Shown: in pieces, positions 1-8,389 of the stretch
Layout: the number at the start of each line of letters is the position of its first letter
Numbering within the stretch: position 1 is the first letter of the stretch
Source of the DNA: UBA3537 sp045561735
Lineage (GTDB): Bacteria; Bacteroidota; Bacteroidia; Flavobacteriales; Flavobacteriaceae
Assembly (NCBI GenBank): GCA_045561735.1
Contig: JBJKXC010000027.1
Coordinates: 1 to 64,000 of the forward strand
Direction: 5' to 3'
Length of the DNA: 64,000 nt
Position numbers and translations under genes: made by a program
Notes under the pieces: model-generated
The model's input: the letters and a program-made list of their open reading frames with translations, nothing else
The model's database searches: none
Told to the model about the DNA's origin: nothing

Positions 1-605
1 CTCATCAGTTCTGGATTTAAACCTTCTTGAATCAAGCCTGCTTTGAGATCTCTAGCCGTGCCGTAATGACTCATTGCATCGGCTCTGTTTGGGGTCAAAC
101 CAATATCAAACACAACATCATTCTCAATATTAAAATTTTCTGAAAGGGGACTTCCTGTGGTTAAATTTTTATCCAATACCATTATGCCATCATGGTTGGA
201 TCCAAGACCTAGTTCGTCTTCAGCACAAAGCATTCCATAACTTTCTTCACCGCGAATTTTTCCCTTTTTGATTTTCCAAGCTTCGCCTTCTGCAGTATAT
301 AAAGTGGTTCCAATGGTAGCAACAGCAACTTTTTGACCAACGGCAACATTAGGGGCGCCACAAACAATTTTTAGGATTTGGTCATCTCCAACATCGACTG
401 TAGTTAATTTCAATCGGTCTGCATTGGGGTGTTTTTCACAAGTTTTCACCTCACCCACAACAATGCCTTTTAATCCGCCTTTGATAGAAGCGTATGCTTC
501 AATTCCTTCAACCTCTAGCCCTAAATTTGTAAGAAGTTCCGATGTTTTTTCTGGCTTCCAATCAATATTGATGAATTGTTTTAGCCAGTTGTATGAAATT
601 TTCAT
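1..605 (-). CDS. pheT: Phenylalanine--tRNA ligase beta subunit (5' part, truncated by window edge)
   Basis: This is the first about 201 residues of the beta subunit of phenylalanyl-tRNA synthetase, which works in the cytoplasm as an alpha2-beta2 enzyme charging tRNA-Phe. The N-terminus MKISYNWLKQFINI is the family signature. It is followed by the EMAP/OB-type tRNA-binding domain (around residues 40-150, including GIVVGEV, HPNADRL and GMLCAEDELGLG) and the beginning of the B3/B4 region with LTPNRADAMS. The start is the ATG next to the intergenic hairpin. The rest of the gene lies beyond the left edge. It follows the ompA-like gene on the same strand but is separated from it by a terminator, so it is probably transcribed independently. 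Confidence 0.97.
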   Translation of the reverse strand, partial: MKISYNWLKQFINIDWKPEKTSELLTNLGLEVEGIEAYASIKGGLKGIVVGEVKTCEKHPNADRLKLTTVDVGDDQILKIVCGAPNVAVGQKVAVATIGTTLYTAEGEAWKIKKGKIRGEESYGMLCAEDELGLGSNHDGIMVLDKNLTTGSPLSENFNIENDVVFDIGLTPNRADAMSHYGTARDLKAGLIQEGLNPELM

Positions 606-657
606 ATCCTTTGATTAACCTATGCAAATATAAAGCTATGATATTATCTAGCAAATA

Positions 658-682
658 AAAAGCCCAACCAAAAGTTGGGCTT
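658..682 (-). terminator. Rho-independent terminator after the OmpA-type lipoprotein gene
   Basis: A perfect hairpin AAGCCCAAC/GTTGGGCTT with a 5-nt loop is followed, on the minus strand, by a run of T. It lies just past the stop codon of the OmpA-type gene and before pheT. Confidence 0.85.
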
Positions 683-705
683 CAGCGTTCATAATATTCT
701 TAACG

Positions 706-1560
706 TTATTTCCCTGAAAGTTGTTTCATTTCTTCTTCAATCATGTTGTAAAACTGATCAATTTTTGGCATGACCACCACACGTGTTCGACGGTTTTTAG
801 CACGATTTATGGCATTTTCATTATCAACCAATGGGACATAACTACTGCGTCCTGCCGCAATTAATTGTGAAGGATTGACGCCCATTTTTTGAAGTTCTCT
901 AATGACAGATGTTGAACGTTTAACGCTCAAATCCCAGTTATCAAGTAGGACACCACTGGCGTAGCTTCTGCTATCTGTATGGCCTTCAATCATGGCTTCA
1001 AAATCAGGTTTGTCATTGATGACTTTAGCTACTTTTCCCAAAACAACTTTTGCCTTTTCAGTAACGACATAGCTGCCGCTTTTGAAAAGCAATTTATCTG
1101 AAATAGAAATGAACACCACTCCTTTTTCAACATTAATTTCGATGTCTGGATCGTCAATTCCAACTGATTTTTTCAAACTAGAAACAATGGCCAAAGTAAC
1201 ACTGTCTTTTTTGTTGACAGCGTCTTGTAAACGCGAAATTTTTAAATCACGTTCTTGCAAGCTTTCTAATGTCTTTTCAAGATTTTCTGCACCTTTTGTT
1301 GTAAGGACAGTCATTTCTTTGGTGCTTGAGAAAAGCGCATCGTTTGTTTTTCTAAGATCTACAAGTTGTTCTTTTAAAGCGTCTAGACTGGCATCAGCAA
1401 CTGCTTTATCAGAAAGGCAACTGTTTAATTTAACAGTAGCAGTGTTGAGTAAATCTTGGGTAGTTTTTAATTCTTTTTGGGCAGCCAATAATTCTTTACT
1501 GGGGCCGCAAGAAGTTACAGTAAGCAGGGAAATTAACCCAAGTACAAATATTTTTTTCAT
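706..1560 (-). CDS. OmpA family lipoprotein (peptidoglycan-associated)
   Basis: The 284-aa product starts with a lipoprotein signal peptide whose lipobox is VTSC, with the acceptor Cys near residue 18. A long coiled-coil region follows (about 22-125, rich in KELKTTQDLL-like heptads). The C-terminal OmpA/MotB peptidoglycan-binding domain (about 145-265) contains GHTDSR, the NWDLSVKRS helix and NRAKNRRTRVVV. The layout suggests an outer-membrane lipoprotein whose coiled coil spans part of the periplasm while the OmpA domain grips peptidoglycan. It stands alone with its own terminator. A 164-aa open frame on the opposite strand is a shadow of this gene. The general function is well supported; the precise biological role is unknown. 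Confidence 0.92.
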   Translation of the reverse strand: MKKIFVLGLISLLTVTSCGPSKELLAAQKELKTTQDLLNTATVKLNSCLSDKAVADASLDALKEQLVDLRKTNDALFSSTKEMTVLTTKGAENLEKTLESLQERDLKISRLQDAVNKKDSVTLAIVSSLKKSVGIDDPDIEINVEKGVVFISISDKLLFKSGSYVVTEKAKVVLGKVAKVINDKPDFEAMIEGHTDSRSYASGVLLDNWDLSVKRSTSVIRELQKMGVNPSQLIAAGRSSYVPLVDNENAINRAKNRRTRVVVMPKIDQFYNMIEEEMKQLSGK

Positions 1561-1629
1561 CTTGTATTGTTTTTAAAAATGTTAAGTAAAACTATAAAAT
1601 TAACGGACACAAATAAAAAATATTATAAT

Positions 1630-2628
1630 TTAATGTGTATTTAATTTTTTGAATGATTTGATTTTCAATACATAGTATTTCAAAACAATTGAATTAATGC
1701 CTTTGTGTTGCATTCGATTTTTATTTTTATATCGGTAGGTTAGGGCGTAGTGTAATAGGCTGTAAAAACTTAAATGTGCTTTTACGACCGCTATAAAAGA
1801 TTTGAATCTTCCCATAAGCAGCAGTCTGACGCCAGCAAAACCATCTAAAATTAATCTTGTAAAAATTATCAAGAATAAAGGGTGAGTGCTATTTTTAGTC
1901 AGCATTATTAGATTGTTTCTAAAGTTTAAAAATATTTTTTTAGGACTTAAGATATTTAAGCTTTGCCCCCCCAAGTGAAAAACGGTAGAATTACCAACAT
2001 AAAAAACCTTCTTGCCTTGATGATGCGCCCGCCAACACAAATCAATTTCTTCCATATGAGCAAAAAATTTAGCATCAAACCCATTAAGATCATTAAAGGT
2101 TGTTCGACGGATAAAAAAACAAGCTCCTGATGCCCAAAATAGCGGGCAATTATTGTCGTATTGCCCCAAGTCTTCTTCAATGGATTCAAATATTCTCCCC
2201 CTGCAGTAGGGATAGCCTAACTGGTCAATAAAACCACCTGCTGCACCTGCATATTCAAATTTATGTGGTTTTTTTTCATCTAATATTTTGGGTTGAATAA
2301 TGCTAATTTCTGGTTCCGTTTCAAACACTTTAACAACAGGGTTTATCCAATCTTGTGTTACCCTAACATCTGAATTTAAAAAGCAAAATACATTTGCATT
2401 GATATCTTTTACGGCTTTGTTATAGCCTTCGGCATAGCCGTAATTTTTCACCAATTTAACAATGTGTATTTGGGGATATTTTTTTTCAACAAATGCTATG
2501 GAGTCATCAGTAGAGCCATTGTCTGCTATATAGATATCATTCCCCTTACTAAAGGCTAAGACGGAAGGTAAAAACCGCTCTAAAAGCTTTTTTCCGTTCC
2601 AGTTTAATATGATGACGGCAACTTTCAA
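1630..2628 (-). CDS. Family 2 glycosyltransferase
   Basis: A 332-aa GT-A fold glycosyltransferase of the rhamnosyltransferase-like GT2 group, which transfers a sugar from a nucleotide-sugar donor onto a cell-surface glycan. The N-terminus VAVIILNWNGKKLLERFL, the ADNGSTDD motif, the metal-binding NSDV (about residue 88), WASGACFFIRR and the acceptor-side HMEEIDLCWR motif are all present. The C-terminal 90 residues are hydrophobic and basic, suggesting membrane association. Its start overlaps the end of the upstream HsdR-N gene by 4 bases (ATGA), so the two are translationally coupled. Donor and acceptor cannot be told from sequence. Confidence 0.92.
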   Translation of the reverse strand: MKVAVIILNWNGKKLLERFLPSVLAFSKGNDIYIADNGSTDDSIAFVEKKYPQIHIVKLVKNYGYAEGYNKAVKDINANVFCFLNSDVRVTQDWINPVVKVFETEPEISIIQPKILDEKKPHKFEYAGAAGGFIDQLGYPYCRGRIFESIEEDLGQYDNNCPLFWASGACFFIRRTTFNDLNGFDAKFFAHMEEIDLCWRAHHQGKKVFYVGNSTVFHLGGQSLNILSPKKIFLNFRNNLIMLTKNSTHPLFLIIFTRLILDGFAGVRLLLMGRFKSFIAVVKAHLSFYSLLHYALTYRYKNKNRMQHKGINSIVLKYYVLKIKSFKKLNTH

Positions 2629-3086
2629 ATGAAATTCTTTTTTTGTGAATAATTCGGGAGGGATTCTATGAAATTATAACCATCAGAAGTCAGATTCATA
2701 TTGCAATAATAATGATTTAACCCATTGGTGACCATTAAAAATGAGGCGTCTAAGTGGCTGTTGTAACGGGCAATTTGATCAAATGTATTTTGATTTATAT
2801 TTACATTTGGCGCTTTGCATTCAACAATACAGTGCACACTTCCATCATTGTTATAAATAACAATATCATATCGTTTTGACAGCTCATTAAGCTTAATTTG
2901 CTTCTCTACGTTTATTAGGGATGCAGGATATTTTTTTTCTTGTATCAGAAAATTTAAGCAATGTTGCCTGACCCATTCTTCTGGCTGTAGTAACACAAAT
3001 TTTTTGCGAATTTCATCAAAGATATGAGTTTTATTTTCGCTATTTTTGAGTCTAAAGTTGTAGGATGGAAAATTTAATTTTTTCAC
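2625..3086 (-). CDS. Orphan type I restriction enzyme HsdR N-terminal-domain protein
   Basis: A 153-aa protein resembling only the nuclease-like N-terminal domain of HsdR. A PD-(D/E)XK-like core is visible: YDIVIYNNDG then CIVECKAPNV, where the E-C-K triad is the classic active-site arrangement. The region following it is TFDQIARYN. There is no helicase domain and no hsdM or hsdS nearby, so this is not a restriction system. Proteins of this kind are common as stand-alone genes in Flavobacteria. The start codon is GTG. It is divergent from holA, 27 bases away, and coupled to the downstream glycosyltransferase. Nuclease activity is inferred from the motif only. Confidence 0.85.
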   Translation of the reverse strand: MKKLNFPSYNFRLKNSENKTHIFDEIRKKFVLLQPEEWVRQHCLNFLIQEKKYPASLINVEKQIKLNELSKRYDIVIYNNDGSVHCIVECKAPNVNINQNTFDQIARYNSHLDASFLMVTNGLNHYYCNMNLTSDGYNFIESLPNYSQKKNFI

Positions 3087-3113
3087 AATACAAATTTGCT
3101 AATTTTTTTCTAA

Positions 3114-4118
3114 ATGCACACTGCGCAATCCATTATTAATGACTTAAAAGCTGGAAAAGTTCAATCCCTTTATTTTTTGATGGGGGAGGAACCCTTTTTT
3201 ATTGATCAAGTTTCTACTTATTTTGAAACAGCGCTGTTGCCCGAAGCCGCTCGCGGTTTTGATCAGACCGTTGTTTATGGAAAGGATACGACAATTGATA
3301 TGCTCGTTTCCAATGCCAAAAGGTACCCAATGATTTCAGATCGACAACTGATTATTGTCAAAGAAGCTCAAAATTTAAGTCGAACTATAGAGCAACTTTT
3401 GCCATATGCAAAACAACCTCAGCCTTCAACAACCTTGGTTTTGTGTTATAAATACAAGTCATTAGACAAGCGTAAAGCCCTTTACAAAGCACTTTCAAAA
3501 CAGCATATAGTGTTGGACAGTAAACGGATTTATGACAGTAAAATACCAGCTTGGATTTCCAGTCATCTTCAAAATAAAGCACTTCAGATCACACCAAAGG
3601 CGGCTCACTTATTGGCTGAGTTTTTAGGGAATGACTTGGCGAAAATTGCCAATGAGCTTGGAAAGTTAGAACTTGTTGTTGGAGAAGATCGCAATATAAC
3701 TCCTGAACTTATTGAACACAATATTGGTATTTCAAAGGATTTCAACAACTTCGAGCTTCAAAATGCATTGGCTAACGGCAATCAGGTAAAAGCCTATCAG
3801 ATTGTACAATATTTTTCCAAGAACTCAAACCAACACCCCATCGTTCTTACTATTGCAACACTTTACAGTTTTTTCTCAAAAATAATGACACTTCATACTG
3901 TTGACAGTCAAAACCCACAAACCATGGCCAAGGCCATAGGAGTCAATCCTTACTTCTTAAAAGATTACACAATGGCTGCAAGGCATTTCCCGATGCGCCG
4001 TATCAGTGGGGTCTTTGAAACCCTCCGACTTATGGATGTCAAAAGTAAAGGTGTAGACGCGAATTTAAGCCCTAAAGATTTGTATCAGGAACTCTTATTT
4101 CGAATTTTTAAAGTCTAA
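3114..4118 (+). CDS. holA: DNA polymerase III subunit delta
   Basis: The 334-aa product matches the clamp-loader delta subunit, which opens the beta sliding clamp during replication. Visible family features are the N-terminal LYFLMGEEPFFIDQ, the LIIVKEAQNL and TTLVLCYKYK strands of the AAA-like domain I, NDLAKIANELGKLEL in domain II, and a helical C-terminal collar domain. The length is typical (about 330-345 aa). It faces the ROK kinase gene, with only 6 bases between the two stop codons. Confidence 0.95.
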   Translation: MHTAQSIINDLKAGKVQSLYFLMGEEPFFIDQVSTYFETALLPEAARGFDQTVVYGKDTTIDMLVSNAKRYPMISDRQLIIVKEAQNLSRTIEQLLPYAKQPQPSTTLVLCYKYKSLDKRKALYKALSKQHIVLDSKRIYDSKIPAWISSHLQNKALQITPKAAHLLAEFLGNDLAKIANELGKLELVVGEDRNITPELIEHNIGISKDFNNFELQNALANGNQVKAYQIVQYFSKNSNQHPIVLTIATLYSFFSKIMTLHTVDSQNPQTMAKAIGVNPYFLKDYTMAARHFPMRRISGVFETLRLMDVKSKGVDANLSPKDLYQELLFRIFKV

Positions 4119-4124
4119 TATTTT

Positions 4125-4871
4125 CTATTTCTGCAGTTGTTTTTTGGCAAAGATTGCCGCCCCGACAATTCCAGCATTGTTTTTTAATTCGGCAGCTTTA
4201 AATGCAGTATTTATGTGAATATATTGTTCAAACTGCGCAATTTTCTTACTCACACCGCCCCCCAAAATAATAAGATCTGGATTAAAACTTTTTTCGATGT
4301 GATTTAAAAAGAAATTGACGCGTTTACCCCATTTTTTAAAATCCCATTCCTTGCTTTTTCTGGCAGCATCAGAAGCAAAAAATTCCATGATATCCCCTTT
4401 TTTTCCATAGAGTCTCCCGAGTTCAAAATTTGAAAGTAATTCACCATTAAAAAAAACACCAGACCCAATGCCAGTGCCCAAGGTTATGGTCATAACCAAA
4501 CCATTTTGGTTTTTACCCGCTCCGAACTCCATGACTCCCATGGCTGCTGCATCGGCATCATTGACTACAAAAAAAGGCGGTCCTATTCTAGATTTAAACA
4601 AGGCATCCAGTTGGGTATCTTGAATGGAAGGGTCTAAATTTCCAAAATGCATGGCTTTCCCATTTTTAATAATGGTTGGAAATGATACGCCAACAGGTCC
4701 ATTCCATTTAAAAGAATTGCAAAGACTTTCAATGACATCAGAAATGGCTTCTGGCAGGGCTGGTTTTGGAGTTGGAATGCGTAAACGGTCGCTTACTAAT
4801 GTGCCATTCTCAGTGTCCACAACAGCGCCTTTTATTCCAGAGCCTCCAACATCGATTCCAAGTATTTCCAT
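4125..4871 (-). CDS. ROK family / polyphosphate-glucokinase-like sugar kinase
   Basis: A 248-aa ASKHA-fold kinase that phosphorylates glucose or a related hexose. The phosphate-1 motif GIDVGGSGIKGAVVD is at the N-terminus. VNDADAAAMG carries the catalytic Asp, TLGTGIGSGVFFNG is the phosphate-2 loop and ILGGGVSKK is the adenosine motif. The length and the absence of the ROK zinc-binding CxCGxxGC cluster resemble the actinobacterial polyphosphate glucokinase group more than standard ROK kinases. The phosphate donor (ATP or polyphosphate) cannot be read from sequence. It lies 3 bases after the unknown upstream gene and is probably cotranscribed with it. Confidence 0.88.
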   Translation of the reverse strand: MEILGIDVGGSGIKGAVVDTENGTLVSDRLRIPTPKPALPEAISDVIESLCNSFKWNGPVGVSFPTIIKNGKAMHFGNLDPSIQDTQLDALFKSRIGPPFFVVNDADAAAMGVMEFGAGKNQNGLVMTITLGTGIGSGVFFNGELLSNFELGRLYGKKGDIMEFFASDAARKSKEWDFKKWGKRVNFFLNHIEKSFNPDLIILGGGVSKKIAQFEQYIHINTAFKAAELKNNAGIVGAAIFAKKQLQK

Positions 4872-4874
4872 AAT

Positions 4875-5351
4875 TTATTGAATTAGTTTCTCAATTTGTA
4901 GTTGATATTCGTATTGCAAATCTTCGTGAAGTTTTAGCGTCTTTTTTCGAGATGCCTCAACTTGCCGATTGTATAAGTTTGTGAGTGTTTTATTATTAAA
5001 AATAGATGGCCGAATGGTTTTCATCTTGCAGCAAAAATAAAGCAATAATTCAACCTCTGTTTCGGGGGCGTTGGAGTAGCGAGAAAATTTTCTAATACGA
5101 CGTAGTATTTTACGTACGCTTTTTTTGATAAAAAAATAACGGTTGGTGTTGATCTCATCAAAAAGTTTGTCCAATTGTGATTTAATACTTTGTACATATT
5201 GGAGCTCATCTTCAGATTCAAAAATTAAATAGGTGAGGAGCTCTTTGTTTTCAAGTTTAAAACGCGCAAGTCGCAAACAGAGCTGTTGAAGCGCTTGGTG
5301 GTCTAGATGTGCTAACGCTTTTCTCAGAGTGACGATGCTGGCTGCTTTCAT
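4875..5351 (-). CDS. Conserved-looking hypothetical protein, alpha-helical
   Basis: I do not recognise a characterised function. The 158-aa product, counted from the ATG encoding MKAASIVTLRKAL, is basic and almost wholly helical. A motif of clustered charge and tyrosines (NTNRYFFIKKSVRKILRRI) is followed by ETEVELLLYFCCKMK, an arrangement reminiscent of small flavobacterial DUF proteins. The open frame extends 13 codons upstream to another ATG, but the inner start gives a more normal N-terminus. It is the first gene of a pair with the downstream sugar kinase. Confidence 0.7.
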   Translation of the reverse strand: MKAASIVTLRKALAHLDHQALQQLCLRLARFKLENKELLTYLIFESEDELQYVQSIKSQLDKLFDEINTNRYFFIKKSVRKILRRIRKFSRYSNAPETEVELLLYFCCKMKTIRPSIFNNKTLTNLYNRQVEASRKKTLKLHEDLQYEYQLQIEKLIQ

Positions 5352-5493
5352 AGGCTTTGTAATATTACAATTTTTGAAAAAGACTTGCAATAATGAATTT
5401 GTTTTTGTTGCTCACCATTTAAGGAAATACTTTATTAATAATTACTTAAACATAAATACAATTCGTAGCGTATGTGTATTTTAGCGGCAAATT

Positions 5494-6516
5494 ATGGATT
5501 CTATTACACAAATAGTATTGGGCGCTGCCTGCGGTGAGGCTGTTTTAGGAAAAAAAATTGGCAATAAAGCCCTATTTTTTGGCGCTATTGGAGGTACACT
5601 TCCAGATTTGGATGTGTTTGTTGGTGATTGGTTGTATGACAGCCAAATCCAATCCATGGCCTATCACAGGGGTTTTATGCATTCCATTTTTTTTGCAATT
5701 CTAGGAAGTCTAATACTAGGCTTCTTGCAACATTGGATTTACAACCGTGGCAAGCGTATGGGTAAAATAAGGCGTCAAGAATGGATTCAACTCTTTTTTT
5801 GGTCTTTTCTTACCCATTCAATTTTAGATTGCTTTACAGCTTATGGCACACAACTGTTCGCTCCTTTTTCAAATTACAGAGTTGCCTTTGATAATATTTC
5901 AGTAGCCGATCCTTTGTATACACTTCCTTTTTTGATTTGTCTTATTGTAATGATGTTTTTTAAGCGCAGTTCTAAAACGCGTTCTATTTTATTAAAATTA
6001 GCTTTTGGAATCAGTTCTTGTTATATGCTTTTTACCTTAGCAAATAAAGCCTATGTTCACAACGTTTTTAAATCATCACTACAAGATCAAGGTATTGAAT
6101 ACCTTCGTTTCAGGACGCAGCCCACGATATTAAACAATATACTTTGGTATGGGATTGCAGAGTCTGAGTCATGTTATCATGCGGCCCTATATTCAATATT
6201 AGATGGCTCAAAAGCACCAAAAAAATGGCAAAAAATCCCTAAAAACCATGAATTATTGCCTACTGAAGATCAGGATATTAAAACTTTAATTTGGTTTTCA
6301 AATGGTTTTTACAGCATTTCTGAGACGTATGAAAAAGAAGCTTTTATCTTTAAAGATTTAAGGTATCCACTTATTGATGAAGAGGATTCGAACTCTTCGG
6401 TTTTTAGTTTTTTGATTAAAAAAGAAAACAACAATTGGATGCTACAGCCAATTTACATGGACCAACCTAATGAAAAAAACTTCGAAGATTTTTGGAACCG
6501 ACTCAAGGGGATTTAA
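5494..6516 (+). CDS. Membrane-bound metal-dependent hydrolase, YdjM/LexA-binding family
   Basis: A 340-aa inner-membrane protein of the putative metal-dependent hydrolase family typified by E. coli YdjM. The conserved residues are visible in order: MDSITQIVLGAACGEA, GGTLPDLDVF (acidic ligands), YHRGFMHS (His ligands) and LTHSILDCFTAYGTQLFAPFS. About four transmembrane helices occupy residues 60-185, and the remainder is a soluble C-terminal domain. The substrate is unknown. Its stop codon overlaps the stop codon of the opposing PLP enzyme gene in the shared bases TTAA. Confidence 0.88.
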   Translation: MDSITQIVLGAACGEAVLGKKIGNKALFFGAIGGTLPDLDVFVGDWLYDSQIQSMAYHRGFMHSIFFAILGSLILGFLQHWIYNRGKRMGKIRRQEWIQLFFWSFLTHSILDCFTAYGTQLFAPFSNYRVAFDNISVADPLYTLPFLICLIVMMFFKRSSKTRSILLKLAFGISSCYMLFTLANKAYVHNVFKSSLQDQGIEYLRFRTQPTILNNILWYGIAESESCYHAALYSILDGSKAPKKWQKIPKNHELLPTEDQDIKTLIWFSNGFYSISETYEKEAFIFKDLRYPLIDEEDSNSSVFSFLIKKENNNWMLQPIYMDQPNEKNFEDFWNRLKGI

Positions 6517-7706
6517 ACAACACCCACAGATTGCATGCATTTAAACATGGCCTTGTAAGTACGTTCGATATCATTGTCAAGTCCCACAGAAAAACGAATT
6601 AAGCCTTCACTGAGGCCCATAATTTTTTGTTCTTCCTCGGATATTTCTGAAGAAGTTGAAGTGCCAGGGGCGCTAAACAGGGTTTTGTAAAACCCGAGAC
6701 TAACGGCTAAATACCCTAAGTTTTCATTTTGCATTAACTCCATCAAGTTGTTTGCGTTTTTTAAGCTCCCTACATCAACTGTAAGCATACCGCCAAATCC
6801 AAATTCAGCATTCATTTGGGCTTTAAACACATGGTGTGAAGGGTGCGAAACAAGACCAGGATAAACAGTTTTTAAACCTAATGATTCAAATTTCTGTGCT
6901 AAATACAAGGTATTTGCACTGTGCTGTTTGATGCGAATATGAAGGGTGCGCAGGTTTTTTAGAATGGATGCAGCGCGTAGGCTATCCATTGTCGCTCCTA
7001 ACAACATGGCGGCACCATCGTTAACATTCCTTAAATTATCAATACATTCTTGAGATCCACAAACAACCCCCCCAATCGCATCACTGGCACCGTTTATAAA
7101 TTTTGTTAAACTGTGTATTACGATGTTTGCGCCAAGTTTTTTTGGGGATATTGATAAAGGCGAAAAAGTGTTATCAACAACCAATTGAAGCTTGTGTTTT
7201 TTTGCAATTTTTGAAAGCGCAGTAATATTAGCAACCTCAAGCAAAGGGTTGCTTACAGCTTCACAATACAATATTTTACTGTTTTTTGTAATGGCCGCTT
7301 CAATCGCCTTCAAACTCGTAATGTCTACAAAAGATGTTTGTATGTTAAATTTGGGTGCGAAGTTTTTGAGAAAAGCATAGGTGCCTCCGTAAATGGTTCG
7401 ACTCGACACCACGTGATCTCCTGCGCTGCAAAGTTGCATGATAACAGAAGTAATGGCTCCCATACCAGAAGAGAAGACATTGGAGGTTTCGGTTCCTTCC
7501 ATGGCTGCAAGCGCTTTACCAAGATAGAGATTTGAGGGCGAGCTGTGTCTTGAATATAAATAGCAGCCATCCGCATTGCCTTCAAAAGTGTCAAACATTG
7601 TTTTAGCAGAAAGAAAGGTATAGGTTGATGCATCAGATATTGATGGATTAATGCCGCCAAATTCGCCAAAGTATTGTAAATCTTGAATGGAGTCTGCAGG
7701 TTTCAT
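6513..7706 (-). CDS. Methionine gamma-lyase-like PLP enzyme (Cys/Met metabolism family)
   Basis: A 397-aa fold-type I PLP enzyme of the Cys/Met metabolism family. The PLP-phosphate region YSRHSSPSNLYLGKALA, the substrate-side SSGMGAI, VVDNTFSPL and the Schiff-base lysine in HSLTKFINGASD are all present. The family includes methionine gamma-lyase, cystathionine lyase and O-acetylhomoserine sulfhydrylase. The replacement of the usual YSRxxNPT by YSRHSSPS and the divergent Lrp-type regulator favour an amino-acid-catabolic lyase, but substrate assignment is inference. The gene is transcribed away from the Lrp gene across a 157-bp AT-rich spacer, where control by that regulator would be expected. 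Confidence 0.85.
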   Translation of the reverse strand: MKPADSIQDLQYFGEFGGINPSISDASTYTFLSAKTMFDTFEGNADGCYLYSRHSSPSNLYLGKALAAMEGTETSNVFSSGMGAITSVIMQLCSAGDHVVSSRTIYGGTYAFLKNFAPKFNIQTSFVDITSLKAIEAAITKNSKILYCEAVSNPLLEVANITALSKIAKKHKLQLVVDNTFSPLSISPKKLGANIVIHSLTKFINGASDAIGGVVCGSQECIDNLRNVNDGAAMLLGATMDSLRAASILKNLRTLHIRIKQHSANTLYLAQKFESLGLKTVYPGLVSHPSHHVFKAQMNAEFGFGGMLTVDVGSLKNANNLMELMQNENLGYLAVSLGFYKTLFSAPGTSTSSEISEEEQKIMGLSEGLIRFSVGLDNDIERTYKAMFKCMQSVGVV

Positions 7707-7863
7707 ATTTAAAAAGGTTAATTTTAGTCAAATATCAATATAAAATGATGTAAAAACAATAGAATTATATTTAATGTGAAAATAAATCTTATTTAAGTTT
7801 AATAATTAGATAATTATTTTATAAATTTATTTTTAATTATACATTTAACGTTTTTTTTTCGAT

Positions 7864-8322
7864 ATGAAATTAGATGCTCTAGACCTTTCCATCCTTAGAC
7901 TCCTGCAAAAGGACGCTAAACTCACAAACAAAGCCCTTTCATCAAAACTTTCACTGTCTGTAACTGCCATCTATGAGCGCATAAAAAAGTTAGAGAAATC
8001 AGGTGTAATTGCTAACTATGTGGCGCTGGTTTCCAAAGAAAAAGTAGCGCGGTCATTTATTGCTTTTTGCCACATTAAACTCACCCAACACACCCAAGAC
8101 AATGTGAAACAGTTTGAAAAAGAGGTGGTTAAAATTGAAGAAGTTTTGGAATGTTATCATTTAAGTGGGGATTATGATTATCTTTTGAAAGTACATGTTG
8201 AAGATATGGAAGCCTACCGTCAGTTCATGCTTGAAAAGCTCACAAAACTAAACCACATTGGAAGTACTCACAGCATGTTTATGATCAATCAAGTAAAACA
8301 TACAACAGCCCTTAATATTTAG
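7864..8322 (+). CDS. Lrp/AsnC family transcriptional regulator
   Basis: A 152-aa leucine-responsive-type regulator. The N-terminal winged helix-turn-helix (residues 1-60) begins LDALDLSILRLLQKDAK with the recognition helix SVTAIYERIKKLEKSG. The C-terminal RAM ligand-binding domain carries the LSGDYDYLLKV motif. It is divergent from the methionine-gamma-lyase-like gene, an arrangement typical of Lrp regulators that sense the enzyme's amino-acid substrate. The upstream spacer contains TACATTTA, close to the local -7 box. Confidence 0.93.
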   Translation: MKLDALDLSILRLLQKDAKLTNKALSSKLSLSVTAIYERIKKLEKSGVIANYVALVSKEKVARSFIAFCHIKLTQHTQDNVKQFEKEVVKIEEVLECYHLSGDYDYLLKVHVEDMEAYRQFMLEKLTKLNHIGSTHSMFMINQVKHTTALNI

Positions 8323-8355
8323 ATAAAAAATCACTTTTCATTGCAATGAAGTTTG

Positions 8356-8363
8356 TATTTTTG
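8356..8363 (+). promoter_or_regulatory. Bacteroidota-type -7 box for lpd
   Basis: TATTTTTG matches TAnnTTTG exactly and lies 26 bases before the ATG of the first lpd gene. No clear -33 TTTG at the standard distance is seen. Confidence 0.55.
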
Positions 8364-8389
8364 TCATTGTTTAAATTAAACTATTTTTT

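Noticed and set aside
1082..1576. 164-aa open frame on the plus strand opposite the OmpA-type lipoprotein
   Set aside because: It lies wholly antisense to a clear OmpA-family gene and its sequence is low in family-like motifs; it reflects the strand shadow of the real gene.
2625..3086. Type I restriction-modification locus
   Set aside because: Only the HsdR N-terminal-like domain is present; hsdM, hsdS and the helicase region are absent.
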